Below are positions 51,167 through 59,680 of a DNA stretch of 64,000 nt, piece by piece. The translations under genes and the position numbers were made by a program. The notes beneath the pieces were generated by a model. It searched no databases. It had not been told where the DNA came from and was given only the letters and a program-made list of their open reading frames with translations. The stretch comes from Klenkia marina. Lineage in GTDB: Bacteria > Actinomycetota > Actinomycetes > Mycobacteriales > Geodermatophilaceae. Location: positions 1 to 64,000 of the forward strand of contig NZ_FMUH01000002.1 of assembly GCF_900101025.1 (NCBI RefSeq). The letters are read 5' to 3'. Each line of letters opens with the position of its first letter. Position 1 is the first letter of the stretch.

Positions 51167-52858
51167 TCAGCGCAGCCGGAGCACACGGGCGTCCCACGGC
51201 CCCAGGACGGCGGGGTCGAAGTCCGGGCGGTGGTCGCGGTTGCCCAGCACCAGCTCGGCGCCGACCGCCTCGGGGAGCAGCTCGCCCAGGCGGTACGGGG
51301 TGGCCGACACGTTGCAGACCACGAGCAGGGTCTCGTCCTCCGTCGTCCGGGTGCAGGCGTACACGTGCTCGTGGTCGGGCAGCAGCATCGCGAAGCGGCC
51401 CAGCTGGAGCGTGCGGTTGGCGTGCCGCAGGGCGATGAGCGCCCGGTGGTGGGCCAGCACCGAGTGCGGGTCCTCGCGCTGGGCGGCGACGTTCCACTCG
51501 ACGTGGTCGGGGTTGACCGCGATCCAGGGCTCGCCGGTGGTGAAGCCGGCGTGCGCGGTGGCGTCCCACTGCACCGGGGTGCGGGCGTTGTCCCGGCTGG
51601 CCGGGCGCAGGGCGGCCAGCACCTCGTCGGGGTCCGCACCGCGGGCGGTGGCCTCGGCGGCGTGGTTCAGCGACTCGATGTCCCGGAAGTCGCGCACCGA
51701 CCCCCACGTCGAGTTGGCCATGCCGATCTCCTCGCCCTGGTAGACGTAGGGCGTGCCGCGGTGGCCGTGCAGCAGGGTGGCCAGGCAGGTGGCCGAGTCG
51801 CGGCGGTGCGCGGGGGAGTCGTCGCCGAACCGGGACACCGCGCGCGGCTGGTCGTGGTTGTCCCAGTAGAGGGAGTTCCACCCGACGTCGGCCAGGCCCT
51901 CCTGCCACCGGCCGAACGAGGCCTTGAGGTCGGTCAGCCGCAGCGGCCGGGGGTCCCACTTGTCGGCGCCGTGGTCGAGCCCCACGTGCTCGAACTGGAA
52001 GACCATGTCCAGCTCGGCGCGGGCCGGGTCGGTCACCTGGCGGGCCTGGTCGACCGTCACGCCGGGCATCTCGCCGACGGTGATGAGCTGGGCGTCGCGC
52101 CCGGCGAACACTTCGCGGTGCATCTCGGCCAGGAACTCGTGCAACCGCGGTCCGAACAGGTAGGACGCCGACCCGTCGGTCCACGGCGACCCCGGGATCG
52201 GCGGGCCGTCGGCGAGGTCGGGGTGCTTGCTGATCATGTTGATGACGTCCATGCGGAAGCCGTCGACCCCGCGGTCGAGCCACCACCGCATCATCTCGTG
52301 CACCGCGGCCCGGACCTCGGGGTTCTCCCAGTTCAGGTCGGGCTGCTTGCGGCTGAACAGGTGCAGGTAGTACTGCCCGGTGGTCTCGTCGAGCTCCCAG
52401 GTGGGGCCGGAGAAGAACGACTGCCAGCTCGTGGGTTCGGGGTGCTCGCCGTCGCGGGGGTCGCGCCACCAGTACCAGTCGCGCTTCGGGTTGGTGGTGC
52501 TCGAGCGGCTCTCGACGAACCACGGGTGCTCGTCGCTGGTGTGGTTGACCACCAGGTCCATCACGATCCTGATGCCCCGCTCGTGCGCCTCGGCGATCAG
52601 CGCGTCGAGGTCGGCGAGGGTGCCGAACACCGGGTCGACGTCGCGGTAGTCGCTGATGTCGTAGCCGTTGTCGTCCTGGGGCGAGCGGTACACCGGCGAC
52701 AGCCAGACGACGTCGACGCCCAGGTCGGTGAGGTGGTCCAGCTTGCCGCGGATGCCGTTGAGGTCGCCGATGCCGTCGCCGTCGGAGTCGGCGAACGAGC
52801 GTGGGTAGACCTGGTAGACGACGGCGGCGGTCCACCACGGCGGGTTCGCTGGGATCAC
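51167..52858 (-). CDS. alpha-glucosidase / oligo-1,6-glucosidase (GH13)
   Basis: A 563-aa cytoplasmic glycoside hydrolase. It opens WWTAAVVYQVYPRSFADSDGDGIGDL. The catalytic Asp is in GFRMDVINMISK (about 203), the Glu in LITVGEMPGV (about 264) and the third Asp in LYWDNHDQPRAVSRFG (about 335), at the spacing of Bacillus oligo-1,6-glucosidase. It should release glucose from malto- or isomalto-oligosaccharides, or from trehalose-like sugars. GTG start with CAGGAT six bases upstream; longer readings enter a repeat-rich gap. Confidence 0.92.
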   Translation of the reverse strand: MIPANPPWWTAAVVYQVYPRSFADSDGDGIGDLNGIRGKLDHLTDLGVDVVWLSPVYRSPQDDNGYDISDYRDVDPVFGTLADLDALIAEAHERGIRIVMDLVVNHTSDEHPWFVESRSSTTNPKRDWYWWRDPRDGEHPEPTSWQSFFSGPTWELDETTGQYYLHLFSRKQPDLNWENPEVRAAVHEMMRWWLDRGVDGFRMDVINMISKHPDLADGPPIPGSPWTDGSASYLFGPRLHEFLAEMHREVFAGRDAQLITVGEMPGVTVDQARQVTDPARAELDMVFQFEHVGLDHGADKWDPRPLRLTDLKASFGRWQEGLADVGWNSLYWDNHDQPRAVSRFGDDSPAHRRDSATCLATLLHGHRGTPYVYQGEEIGMANSTWGSVRDFRDIESLNHAAEATARGADPDEVLAALRPASRDNARTPVQWDATAHAGFTTGEPWIAVNPDHVEWNVAAQREDPHSVLAHHRALIALRHANRTLQLGRFAMLLPDHEHVYACTRTTEDETLLVVCNVSATPYRLGELLPEAVGAELVLGNRDHRPDFDPAVLGPWDARVLRLR

Positions 52859-53019
52859 TCCGCCATCCTGCCGGTCGATCGGCCCGTCGACCCGGTCAGG
52901 ACGGCCACCGAGGGGTACCGGCGCCGGCTGCCCGCACTCCGCGCAGTGGCCAACCGCCCCCGCGCGCAGTGCGCGACGCCCGCGCACCCACGCGGCGCGG
53001 CCGGCTGGGTCCGCAGCAC

Positions 53020-53110
53020 GGGCGCGCACTGCGTGGTGGGTGTGCGCCCGCGCGCCCCGTGCCGTGGGGTGACCCGCGTGGGCGCGCACTGCGTGGTGGG
53101 TGCGCGCCCA
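53020..53110. repeat. two copies of a palindromic repeat, 60 bp apart
   Basis: A 20-bp identical unit, GGCGCGCACTGCGTGGTGGG, starts at 53021 and 53081. Each copy is the left arm and loop of a hairpin closed by TGCGCCC-type sequence; the second hairpin (53079-53088 with 53101-53110) is perfect over 10 bp and the first has one mismatch. They lie in the 297-bp gap between the amidase stop (53156) and the alpha-glucosidase start (52858). The rest of this gap is G+C-rich with further GCGCGC motifs and shows no gene. Confidence 0.7.
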
Positions 53111-53155
53111 GCGTGGGCGCACCGGGTGCCGGGTGCGCCGCAGCGCGGCGGCGGG

Positions 53156-54571
53156 TCAGCCCAGGTCGGGGCGGCGCAGCCCGTGGCCGGTGGCCTGCTC
53201 GAAGGCGTGGCCGACCTCGAGCACCCGGCGGTCGGCCCGCGGCGCGGCGATGACCTGCAGGCCCACCGGCAGGCCGTCGGGGGTGAAGCCGCCGGGCACG
53301 CTCAGCGCGGGGCAGCCGGTCGCGCTGATCAGCGTGCAGGAGCGCATCCAGGCCAGGTAGTCCTCGAACTCGGTGCCGGCGACCGAGGTCGGGTACTCCT
53401 GCTCGACGGGGAAGGGCAGCACCTGGGTGACCGGGGCCAGCAGCACGTCGTAGCGGGTGAAGAACTCGACCACCCGCTCGTACAGCTTGGTGTGGGCGAC
53501 CTCGGCGCGGCCGACGTCCGCACCCGTCAGCCCCGCACCGACGGCCGCGTTCCACTTGATGGTGTCCTTGACCAGCTCGGGGGAGCGGCGCACGGCGTCG
53601 CCGAACGAGGCCTCGAACAGCCAGGCGCGCAGCACGCCGAAGGCCTCGTCGGCGCCGGTGAGGTCGGGGCAGTCCTCGACCACGGTGGCACCGAGGTCGG
53701 TGAACACCGACAGCTGGGCCTCCAGCACCGCGGTGATGGCCGGGTCGACCGGCACCCGGCCGCCGAGGTCGGGGGTCCAGGCCACGCGCAGGCCGGCCAG
53801 CTCGGTGGGCAGCGGCGCGGCGAACAGCGCTCCGGGGTCGCCCAGCGAGATGGGCACCCGCGGGTCGGGCCCGGCCAGCACCGAGAGGCCCAGCGCGACG
53901 TCGGACACCGTGCGGGCCATCGGGCCCTGCACCGACAGCTGCGACCAGCCGATCGCCGTCGGGTGCGAGGGCACCCGGCCCGGCGTCGGGCGCAGGCCGA
54001 CGACGTTGCAGAACGCCGCCGGGTTGCGCAGCGAACCGCCCATGTCGCTGCCCTCGGCCAGCGGCACGAAGCCGGCGGCCAGCGCCGCGGCTGCGCCCCC
54101 GGAGGACCCGCCGGCGCTCAACCCGTGCCGGTACGGGTTGTGGGTGGCCCCGAAGAGGGTGTTGAACGTGTGCGAGCCGGCGGCGAACTCGGGCACGTTG
54201 GTCTTGCCGACCCGGATCGCCCCGGCCGCCTTGAGCCGGGCCACGACCAGCTCGTCGTGCGCGGGCACGGTGTCGCGGTGCAGCGGCGAGCCCCAGGTGG
54301 TGCGCATGCCGCCGGTCTGGTGCGTGTCCTTGTGCGCCACCGGGACGCCGTGCAGCGGGCCGACCACCTCGCCGGCGGCCAGGCGCGCGTCGGCGTCGTC
54401 GGCGGCGGCGCGGGCGGCGTCGTCGTCCCGGGTCACGATGGCGTTGATCTGCCCGTCGTGGGCGTCGATGCGGGCCAGGTGGGCCTCGAGCACCTCGCGC
54501 GCGCTGACCTCGCGCGTGCGGATCAGCTCGGCCAGCTCGGTCGCGGGACGGGTGCACAGCTCGTCGGTCAC
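53156..54571 (-). CDS. amidase (amidase-signature family)
   Basis: A 471-aa hydrolase with the Ser-cisSer-Lys triad. The Lys is in VAHKDTHQTGG (about 80), the cis-Ser in SAGGSSGGAAAALAAG (about 155) and the nucleophile Ser in GSDMGGSLRNPAAF (about 178), the same spacing as GatA. No gatB or gatC is nearby, so it is probably a general amidase and not the tRNA amidotransferase subunit. TACGGT six bases before the GTG gives a leaderless start. It is divergent from an acetyltransferase gene. Confidence 0.9.
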   Translation of the reverse strand: MTDELCTRPATELAELIRTREVSAREVLEAHLARIDAHDGQINAIVTRDDDAARAAADDADARLAAGEVVGPLHGVPVAHKDTHQTGGMRTTWGSPLHRDTVPAHDELVVARLKAAGAIRVGKTNVPEFAAGSHTFNTLFGATHNPYRHGLSAGGSSGGAAAALAAGFVPLAEGSDMGGSLRNPAAFCNVVGLRPTPGRVPSHPTAIGWSQLSVQGPMARTVSDVALGLSVLAGPDPRVPISLGDPGALFAAPLPTELAGLRVAWTPDLGGRVPVDPAITAVLEAQLSVFTDLGATVVEDCPDLTGADEAFGVLRAWLFEASFGDAVRRSPELVKDTIKWNAAVGAGLTGADVGRAEVAHTKLYERVVEFFTRYDVLLAPVTQVLPFPVEQEYPTSVAGTEFEDYLAWMRSCTLISATGCPALSVPGGFTPDGLPVGLQVIAAPRADRRVLEVGHAFEQATGHGLRRPDLG

Positions 54572-54577
54572 GCGAGG

Positions 54578-54583
54578 ACCGTA
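54578..54583 (-). promoter_or_regulatory. leaderless -10 element for the amidase gene
   Basis: TACGGT on the minus strand, six bases before the GTG at 54571. Confidence 0.55.
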
Positions 54584-54637
54584 GCGCGGAAAGTACCTCA
54601 GCGGTGAGACATCTTCGGACGACGTCAGACTGGCCCG

Positions 54638-55126
54638 GTGACCGTGCGCCCCGCCACCCCGGCCGACGTCCCCGCGCTCACCGCCGTCTACGGCCACCAC
54701 GTCGAGCACACGCTGGCCACCTTCGACCTGGTGCCGCCCACCGAGGCCGACCGCGCCGCCTGGCTGGCCGCGCACCCCGGGGGCCGGCACCGCGTGCTGG
54801 TCGTCGAGCGGGACGGCGCGGTGGTCGGGTTCGCGGCCAGCGGCCCGTTCCGCGCCCGGCCGGCCTACGACGCCACCGTCGAGACGAGCATCTACCTGGC
54901 CCCGACCGCCACCGGCCAGGGCCTGGGCCGGGTGCTGTACGGAGGGCTGTTCGACGCGCTGGCGGGGGAGGGGTTGCACCGGGCGGTGGCGGTGATCGCG
55001 CAGCCCAACCCGGCGTCCGAGGCCCTGCACCGCGCGTTCGGCTTCAGCCACGTCGGCACGTTCGAGGAGGTCGGCCGCAAGTTCGACCGCTGGGTCGACG
55101 TGGCCTGGTTCCAGAAGGAGCTGTGA
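54638..55126 (+). CDS. GNAT acetyltransferase, Pat/YncA-like
   Basis: A 162-aa N-acetyltransferase. It resembles phosphinothricin/methionine-sulfone acetyltransferases: VRPATPADVPALTAVYGHHVEHTLATFD, ETSIYLAPTATGQGLGRVLYGGLF (acetyl-CoA loop GQGLGR) and PNPASEALHRAFGFSHVGTFEEVGRKF. It probably acetylates the amino group of an amino-acid-like compound. CAGACT six bases before the GTG suggests a leaderless mRNA. Confidence 0.88.
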   Translation: MTVRPATPADVPALTAVYGHHVEHTLATFDLVPPTEADRAAWLAAHPGGRHRVLVVERDGAVVGFAASGPFRARPAYDATVETSIYLAPTATGQGLGRVLYGGLFDALAGEGLHRAVAVIAQPNPASEALHRAFGFSHVGTFEEVGRKFDRWVDVAWFQKEL

Positions 55127-55139
55127 CCCAGGTCGCCAC

Positions 55140-55161
55140 ATGCATCGTGTGCAATGCATCG
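55140..55161 (+). promoter_or_regulatory. paired ATGCATCG repeats upstream of the alcohol dehydrogenase gene
   Basis: ATGCATCG occurs at 55140-55147 and 55154-55161. Each contains the palindrome ATGCAT. This is an A+T-richer patch in the 105-bp gap before the dehydrogenase gene, and may be the promoter or an operator. Confidence 0.35.
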
Positions 55162-55231
55162 GGGTGCGGGTAGGGGAGACGGGCGCCGCGATCCGGCGCC
55201 ACCCCCACGTCCCGAACCCGAGGAGACCCCT

Positions 55232-56272
55232 GTGCCCACGACCGTGACCGCCCGGGCCACCGCCTCCGCCGGTGGCAAGTTCGAGCGCACCACCATCGAG
55301 CGCCGCGACGTCCGCCCGCACGACGTCCGCATCGAGATCGCCTACGCCGGCATCTGCCACTCCGACATCCACACCGCCCGCGACGAGTGGGGTGCCGCCA
55401 ACTACCCGCTGGTGCCCGGCCACGAGATCGCCGGCACCGTCGCCGAGGTCGGCGCCGAGGTGACCAAGTACTCCGTGGGCGACCGGGTCGGCGTCGGCTG
55501 CTTCGTCGACTCGTGCCGCGAGTGCGAGAACTGCAAGGCCGGCGAGGAGCAGTACTGCCTCAACGGCGAGACCGGCACCTACGGCGGCATGCAGGACGGC
55601 AAGCCCACCGACGGCGGCTACTCCGAGCAGATCGTCGTCGACGAGAACTACGTGCTGGGCATTCCCGAGGGCATCGACCTGTCCGCCGCGGCCCCGCTGC
55701 TGTGCGCCGGCATCACCCTGTACTCCCCGCTCAAGCACTGGGGTGCCGGCCCGGGCAAGAAGGTCGCCATCGTCGGCCTCGGCGGGCTGGGCCACATGGG
55801 CGTCAAGATCGCGGCCGCCCTGGGCGCGGAGGTCACCGTGCTGTCGCAGTCGCTGAAGAAGCAGGAGGACGGCCTCCGCTTCGGCGCGCAGCACTACTAC
55901 GCCACCAGCGACGAGAGCACCTTCGAGACGCTCAAGGGCGAGTTCGACCTGATCGTCAACACCGTCTCGGCCAACCTCGACCTCGACGCCTACCTGGGCA
56001 TGCTCCGGGTCAACGGCACCCTGGTCGAGGTCGGCGCCCCCGAGCAGCCGATGACCGAGGCCGCCTTCTCGCTGATCCAGAACCGGCGCTCGCTGGCCGG
56101 CTCGAAGATCGGCGGCATCCGCGAGACCCAGGAGATGCTGGACTTCTGCGCCGAGCACCACCTGGGTGCCGACGTCGAGGTCATCGGCGGCGACCAGATC
56201 GACGAGGCCTACGAGCGGGTCGTGGCCTCCGACGTCCGGTACCGCTTCGTCATCGACACCGCGAAGCTCTGA
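55232..56272 (+). CDS. zinc-dependent alcohol dehydrogenase, YahK/CAD-like
   Basis: A 346-aa NAD(P)-dependent medium-chain dehydrogenase. Catalytic zinc ligands are Cys in [10 protein letters not shown], His-Glu in VPGHEIAG and Cys in LLCAGIT. The structural zinc is held by the four Cys in [17 protein letters not shown]. The Rossmann motif is [17 protein letters not shown]. It reduces aldehydes to alcohols; relatives include E. coli YahK and plant cinnamyl-alcohol dehydrogenases. The GTG is preceded by GAGGAG. It ends in a strong terminator. Confidence 0.94.
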   Translation: MPTTVTARATASAGGKFERTTIERRDVRPHDVRIEIAYAGICHSDIHTARDEWGAANYPLVPGHEIAGTVAEVGAEVTKYSVGDRVGVGCFVDSCRECENCKAGEEQYCLNGETGTYGGMQDGKPTDGGYSEQIVVDENYVLGIPEGIDLSAAAPLLCAGITLYSPLKHWGAGPGKKVAIVGLGGLGHMGVKIAAALGAEVTVLSQSLKKQEDGLRFGAQHYYATSDESTFETLKGEFDLIVNTVSANLDLDAYLGMLRVNGTLVEVGAPEQPMTEAAFSLIQNRRSLAGSKIGGIRETQEMLDFCAEHHLGADVEVIGGDQIDEAYERVVASDVRYRFVIDTAKL

Positions 56273-56278
56273 CCTGCT

Positions 56279-56318
56279 CACGCGTGCCCCCGACCCGTCC
56301 GGGTCGGGGGCACGCGTG
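56279..56318. terminator. bidirectional terminator
   Basis: 18-bp perfect arms (56279-56296 and 56301-56318; core CGCGTGCCCCCGACCC) with a GTCC loop, between convergent stops at 56272 and 56322. The longest perfect hairpin in the window. Confidence 0.88.
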
Positions 56319-56321
56319 CGT

Positions 56322-56642
56322 TCAGGAGACGGTGAACTCGCCCAGGTCGTCCCAGTGGTCGCCCTCGATGAGCATGTTGCGCACCTTCGGGGTGCGCACG
56401 AGGTACTGCGGCAGCTCGGCCTGGGCCTTCTTGAAGTGGTCGGCGGTGACGTGCGCCTCGGCGGCGTCGTCGGCGAAGCCCTCCACGACGATGTACTCGT
56501 TCGGGTCCTCGACGTTGCGGGCCCAGTCGAAGAAGAGGTTGCCGGGCTCGGCCCGGGTGGCCTCGGTGAACTCCCGCGAGAGCTCGGGCCACTGCTCGGC
56601 GTACTCGGGCTTCACCGGGAAACGGACGCAGATGAAGATCAT
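56322..56642 (-). CDS. antibiotic-biosynthesis-monooxygenase-domain protein
   Basis: A 106-aa ABM-fold protein like YgiN quinol monooxygenase. The pattern FICVRFPVKPEYAEQWPEL, PGNLFFDWARNVEDPNEYIVVEGF, then HVTADHFKKAQAELPQYL matches the ferredoxin-like dimeric family. Activity is unknown. The ATG has CAGACT six bases upstream. Confidence 0.85.
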   Translation of the reverse strand: MIFICVRFPVKPEYAEQWPELSREFTEATRAEPGNLFFDWARNVEDPNEYIVVEGFADDAAEAHVTADHFKKAQAELPQYLVRTPKVRNMLIEGDHWDDLGEFTVS

Positions 56643-56706
56643 GCGCCCAGTCTGCGGCGATCCGCCGCGCTCCGCTCCCGGGTGGCTGTCTCGATCTGCG
56701 ACAGGG

Positions 56707-57456
56707 TCAGGCGGGGACGACGAGAGTCAGCGCGCTCGACCCGCGCTGACGTTCCACGTGGAACCCGCCCCGCCGGAGCAACCCCACCAGGGCGGTGGCG
56801 TCGGCCGGTTCGGCGCGGCTGGTGACCAGGTGGCGGGCCAGCCGGCCCTTGTGCGCCTTGTTGAAGTGGCTGACCACGGCACGGGTCCCGTCGGCCCGCT
56901 CGCTCAGCACGTCGACGGTCACCGCGCCCGGCACCGGCGCGAGCGCCTGGTAGCCGCCCGACCGCAGGTCGACGACGAGGCCGTCGTGCCCGGCCAGCAC
57001 GGGAGTCAGGACCGGCTTCCAGAGCGTGCGCAGGGTGGGCAGCCCGGGCAGCTGCGACCCCGACGACAGCCGGTAGGCCGGGATCGGGTCGCCGGCCCGG
57101 ACGACGCCGAACAGTGCCGACCCCACCGCCAGCCGCGCGTCGGCCTTCGCCCGCTGCGCCCTCGTCAGCGTGCGCACGTCGAGGGCGTCGTAGAGCACCC
57201 CGGTGTAGCGCTCGATGGCCGGCAGGGTGGGGGAGCTGCGCAGCGCCGCGTTGCGGGCCACCTCGTCGTCCTGCTTCGCCGAGATGCCGAGCGCGGCCCG
57301 GGACGCCGGGACGTCGGCGGCCAGCGCGACCACCGCGTCGACCAGCTGCGACCGCACGTCGGTCAGCGCGTCGGCGGCGGTCAGCGCGGCGAGGTCCAGC
57401 GGCGCACCGGATCCCCCCGCGTGCTTGGTCTCCGAGGGCGGCAGCAGCACGAGCAC
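56707..57456 (-). CDS. yaaA: peroxide-stress protein YaaA (DUF328)
   Basis: A 249-aa protein of the YaaA/UPF0246 family, which in E. coli lowers free iron under peroxide stress and binds DNA. The start VLVLLPPSETK and the blocks RYTGVLYDALDV, FGVVRAGDPIPAYRLS and VSHFNKAHKGRLARHLV are characteristic. TAGCCT eight bases before the GTG overlaps the stop of the upstream radical-SAM gene, so it can be transcribed separately. A ParB-site-like palindrome lies within its 3' end. Confidence 0.92.
   Translation of the reverse strand: MLVLLPPSETKHAGGSGAPLDLAALTAADALTDVRSQLVDAVVALAADVPASRAALGISAKQDDEVARNAALRSSPTLPAIERYTGVLYDALDVRTLTRAQRAKADARLAVGSALFGVVRAGDPIPAYRLSSGSQLPGLPTLRTLWKPVLTPVLAGHDGLVVDLRSGGYQALAPVPGAVTVDVLSERADGTRAVVSHFNKAHKGRLARHLVTSRAEPADATALVGLLRRGGFHVERQRGSSALTLVVPA
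56751..56764. other. 14-bp perfect palindrome, ParB-site-like, second copy
   Basis: GTTCCACGTGGAAC, identical to the core at 5530-5543. Here it lies inside yaaA and encodes part of its C-terminus (Phe-His-Val-Glu), so sequence constraint from coding exists as well. Confidence 0.45.
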
Positions 57457-57464
57457 GAGGAGCG

Positions 57465-57470
57465 AGGCTA
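57465..57470 (-). promoter_or_regulatory. leaderless -10 element for yaaA
   Basis: TAGCCT on the minus strand, eight bases before the GTG at 57456; its first three bases are also the TAG stop of the upstream gene. Confidence 0.5.
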
Positions 57471-58550
57471 CGTCCAGTACAGGAAGCGGGCACCGGGCAG
57501 GCGTTCGGCGACCGCGTCGGTGAACCAGCCGCGCAGCTCGGCCATCACGGGCTTGGGGTAGACGTGCTTGACCGCGCCGAACTTGCCGCGCTTCTGGGCG
57601 CGCAGGTCCTCGTCCATCTCGAGCTTCGTGCGCGGGTACCAGTCCAGCAGCGTGGCCTTGCTGCCCGGGGTGAACCGGTGGGTGATGCACTCGACCGTCA
57701 GGTCCGCCCCGGCGGGCAGCACGGCGGCGACCGAGTCGAACAGCTCGCCGTACTCGGTGCGCCAGTCCTCCACCGGCATGATCGGCGCGACCGTGAGCCC
57801 GACCGGGTAGCCCGCCTCGGCCACCCGGCCGAGTGCTGCGACCCGCGCCGGCACCGGGGAGGTCGCGCCCTCGAACCGCCGGCCGACGGTCGCGGCGTTG
57901 ACGGAGAAGCGCAGCCGGGTGCGGCCGCGGTGGGGGAGCTCGAGCAGTGGCTCGACGTCGTCGAACTTGGTGGTCGCCCGCAGCTGCACCGGACCCGGCC
58001 ACTCGTGGGTGCCGAAGAAGGTGACCGCCTCGGCCAGCCCGCCGGTCAGGTGCTCGATGGCCAGCGGGTCGGTGTAGCAGGAGGCCTCGAACGTCGTCCC
58101 CTCGTGGCCGCGCTCCGCGGTGCCCGAGGTGACCGCGCCCCGGCCCACGTACCCGTCGAGGGAGGCCAGGACGTCGGGCAGGTCGGCGAACACCCGGGTG
58201 ATCGGCGGCCCGCTCAGCGACCCGGCCAGGTAGCAGTACTGGCAGTGCGCGGGGCAGCCCTCGGCCAGGTCGAAGCGCCAGTCCGCCGACGGCGGGATCG
58301 GCTGCAGCTTCCGCTTCGACGGCGCGCCCACCACGACGGCGAGGGTGTCCTTGGCGGCCATGAAGGCGGCGCGGTCGCCGTCCCCGCGCAGGTTGGGCAG
58401 CCGGTCGCCGGTCAGCACCCGGACGTCGGCCACCCCGGCGGCCTGCACCCGCTCGAGCACGCGCCGGCCGTAGGGCAGCTGCGCGGCGGAGCGCGTGACC
58501 AGGACGCGGGACGGCGTCCAGACGCGGGTGGGGGCGGTGGTCGGTGTCAT
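57468..58550 (-). CDS. radical SAM protein, spore-photoproduct-lyase family
   Basis: A 360-aa radical SAM enzyme. The iron-sulphur cluster is bound by Cys99, Cys103 and Cys106 in EGCPAHCQYCYLAGS (Cx3Cx2C). A further Cys158 in FEASCYTDPLAIEHLT matches the hydrogen-donor Cys of spore photoproduct lyase, and GARFLYWT ends the protein. The lyase directly repairs the UV thymine dimer of spores. Length and motifs fit, but homologues in non-endospore-formers are not proven to repair DNA. It is followed by yaaA. The ATG lacks a clear ribosome site. Confidence 0.82.
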   Translation of the reverse strand: MTPTTAPTRVWTPSRVLVTRSAAQLPYGRRVLERVQAAGVADVRVLTGDRLPNLRGDGDRAAFMAAKDTLAVVVGAPSKRKLQPIPPSADWRFDLAEGCPAHCQYCYLAGSLSGPPITRVFADLPDVLASLDGYVGRGAVTSGTAERGHEGTTFEASCYTDPLAIEHLTGGLAEAVTFFGTHEWPGPVQLRATTKFDDVEPLLELPHRGRTRLRFSVNAATVGRRFEGATSPVPARVAALGRVAEAGYPVGLTVAPIMPVEDWRTEYGELFDSVAAVLPAGADLTVECITHRFTPGSKATLLDWYPRTKLEMDEDLRAQKRGKFGAVKHVYPKPVMAELRGWFTDAVAERLPGARFLYWT

Positions 58551-58640
58551 CACCGGGGAGAACCCCGCGGGGTGGGGGCTCGCTTCCCCGGTCGGGTGCG
58601 TCGGCTTGACGGCGGGCCGGGTGCTGGGGATCGTCGGGCC

Positions 58641-59054
58641 ATGACGGTGCCGGCGGTCACGCGGATGGGTTCGTGGGTGCTGGACCGGCGCGGTCAGGGG
58701 CGCGGGGTGCGCATCACCCGGCACCCCGAGCTGCACGCGATCAACCTCAGCATCTGGCGCGACAGCGTGTGCGCGGGCACGGTCCACCTGACCCCGGCCG
58801 ACGCCGCCGAGGTGGTGCAGGCGATCACCGTGCAGCTGGCCGAGCTCGCCCGGCCGGCACCGCCGGTGCGGTCGACCGACCGGGTCGACGAGCTGGAGGC
58901 CCGCATCGCCGAGCTCGAGCAGCAGGCGCTTCCCCGCCGGGGGGTGTGGCGCCGCGTGCTGGACACCCTGGTCGACGTCAGCGCTGCGCAGCCGTTCGGT
59001 CGCTCGACCCCGACGCCCCCCGGACCCACTGGTCCGCTGTCGGTCGTCTGCTGA
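58641..59054 (+). CDS. hypothetical protein with C-terminal coiled coil
   Basis: A 137-aa soluble protein I do not recognise. The first half is a small folded-looking part (ITRHPELHAINLSIWRDSVCAGTVHLTPADAAEVVQAIT). The middle has the heptad pattern RVDELEARIAELEQQAL, a short coiled coil. The tail is Pro/Thr-rich (TPTPPGPTGPLSVVC) and ends in Cys. It is divergent from the radical-SAM gene and convergent with the broken TetR gene. Confidence 0.6.
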   Translation: MTVPAVTRMGSWVLDRRGQGRGVRITRHPELHAINLSIWRDSVCAGTVHLTPADAAEVVQAITVQLAELARPAPPVRSTDRVDELEARIAELEQQALPRRGVWRRVLDTLVDVSAAQPFGRSTPTPPGPTGPLSVVC

Positions 59055-59055
59055 C

Positions 59056-59502
59056 TCAGCGCCGGGCGGCACCGTCCAGCAGCAGGTCCACCACGGCGGC
59101 CACCCGGTCCTCCGCCAGCGCCCGGCCGCGCCACAGCAGCGGGTAGTAGGCCGCTCCGGCCACGAGGTCCAACAGGGTGTCGGCGTCCACGTCGTCCCGC
59201 AGCTCACCGCGCTCGCGGGCCTGCGCGATCCACCGGTGGCCCTCGGCCCTCACGTCGGCGAGCGCGTCGCCGAACGCCTCGTCGATCCGCTCATCACCGG
59301 CCGCCGCGGCCAGCAGCTCGGTCGCCGCCCGGCGCACCCCGGGCTCGGCGGTGCCGCGGGCGGTCCGGCTCAGCGTGGCCACCAGGAACTCCCGCAGCGA
59401 GGTCACCGGCGGCAGGGGGCGGGGCCCGGGCTCGGTTCGGAGGACAGCGAGCAGGACGTCCTCCACCGTGGCGTACCGGCGCACCAGTGCCGGCAGGCTC
59501 AC
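59056..59502 (-). pseudogene. TetR-family regulator lacking its DNA-binding start
   Basis: The remaining 148 codons begin EVSLPALVRRYATVEDVLLAVL, which is only the last helix of the TetR HTH, followed by a normal TetR C-terminal domain. Upstream in frame there are just five more codons before a TAG (59518-59520). The other frames there do not encode the missing 40 or so HTH residues. The gene is therefore truncated at its 5' end. A GTG at 59502 could still be translated, giving a protein unable to bind DNA. Confidence 0.75.
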
Positions 59503-59509
59503 CTCGGCG

Positions 59510-59659
59510 AAGGTCGTCTACGGCGAGCGCGAGCTCAGCACCACGCTGGACGACGGCACGGTCGTCGCCGTCGTCGTGCACTCGGGGATGCACGGCGAGG
59601 CCACGCGGGTGCAGCTGCGGCAGCCCGACGGTTCCTTCACCGACCTGCGGGCCAGCTGA
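59510..59659 (+). pseudogene. C-terminal fragment of a small protein, start lost
   Basis: The plus strand encodes KVVYGERELSTTLDDGT, then VVAVVVHSGMHGEATRVQLRQ and PDGSFTDLRAS before TGA at 59657-59659. It reads like a compact beta-rich domain. There is no start codon near its first residue; the first in-frame GTG (59468) lies inside the opposite TetR gene. The fragment starts exactly where the TetR coding sequence breaks off, so both ends seem to have been joined by one deletion. Family unknown. Confidence 0.55.
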
Positions 59660-59680
59660 CCCCCGCGTGCGCCGCCGGCG

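Noticed and set aside
53156-54571. GatA subunit of the tRNA amidotransferase
   Set aside because: Catalytic spacing fits, but no gatB or gatC gene is adjacent and the gene is transcribed alone; a general amidase is the safer call.
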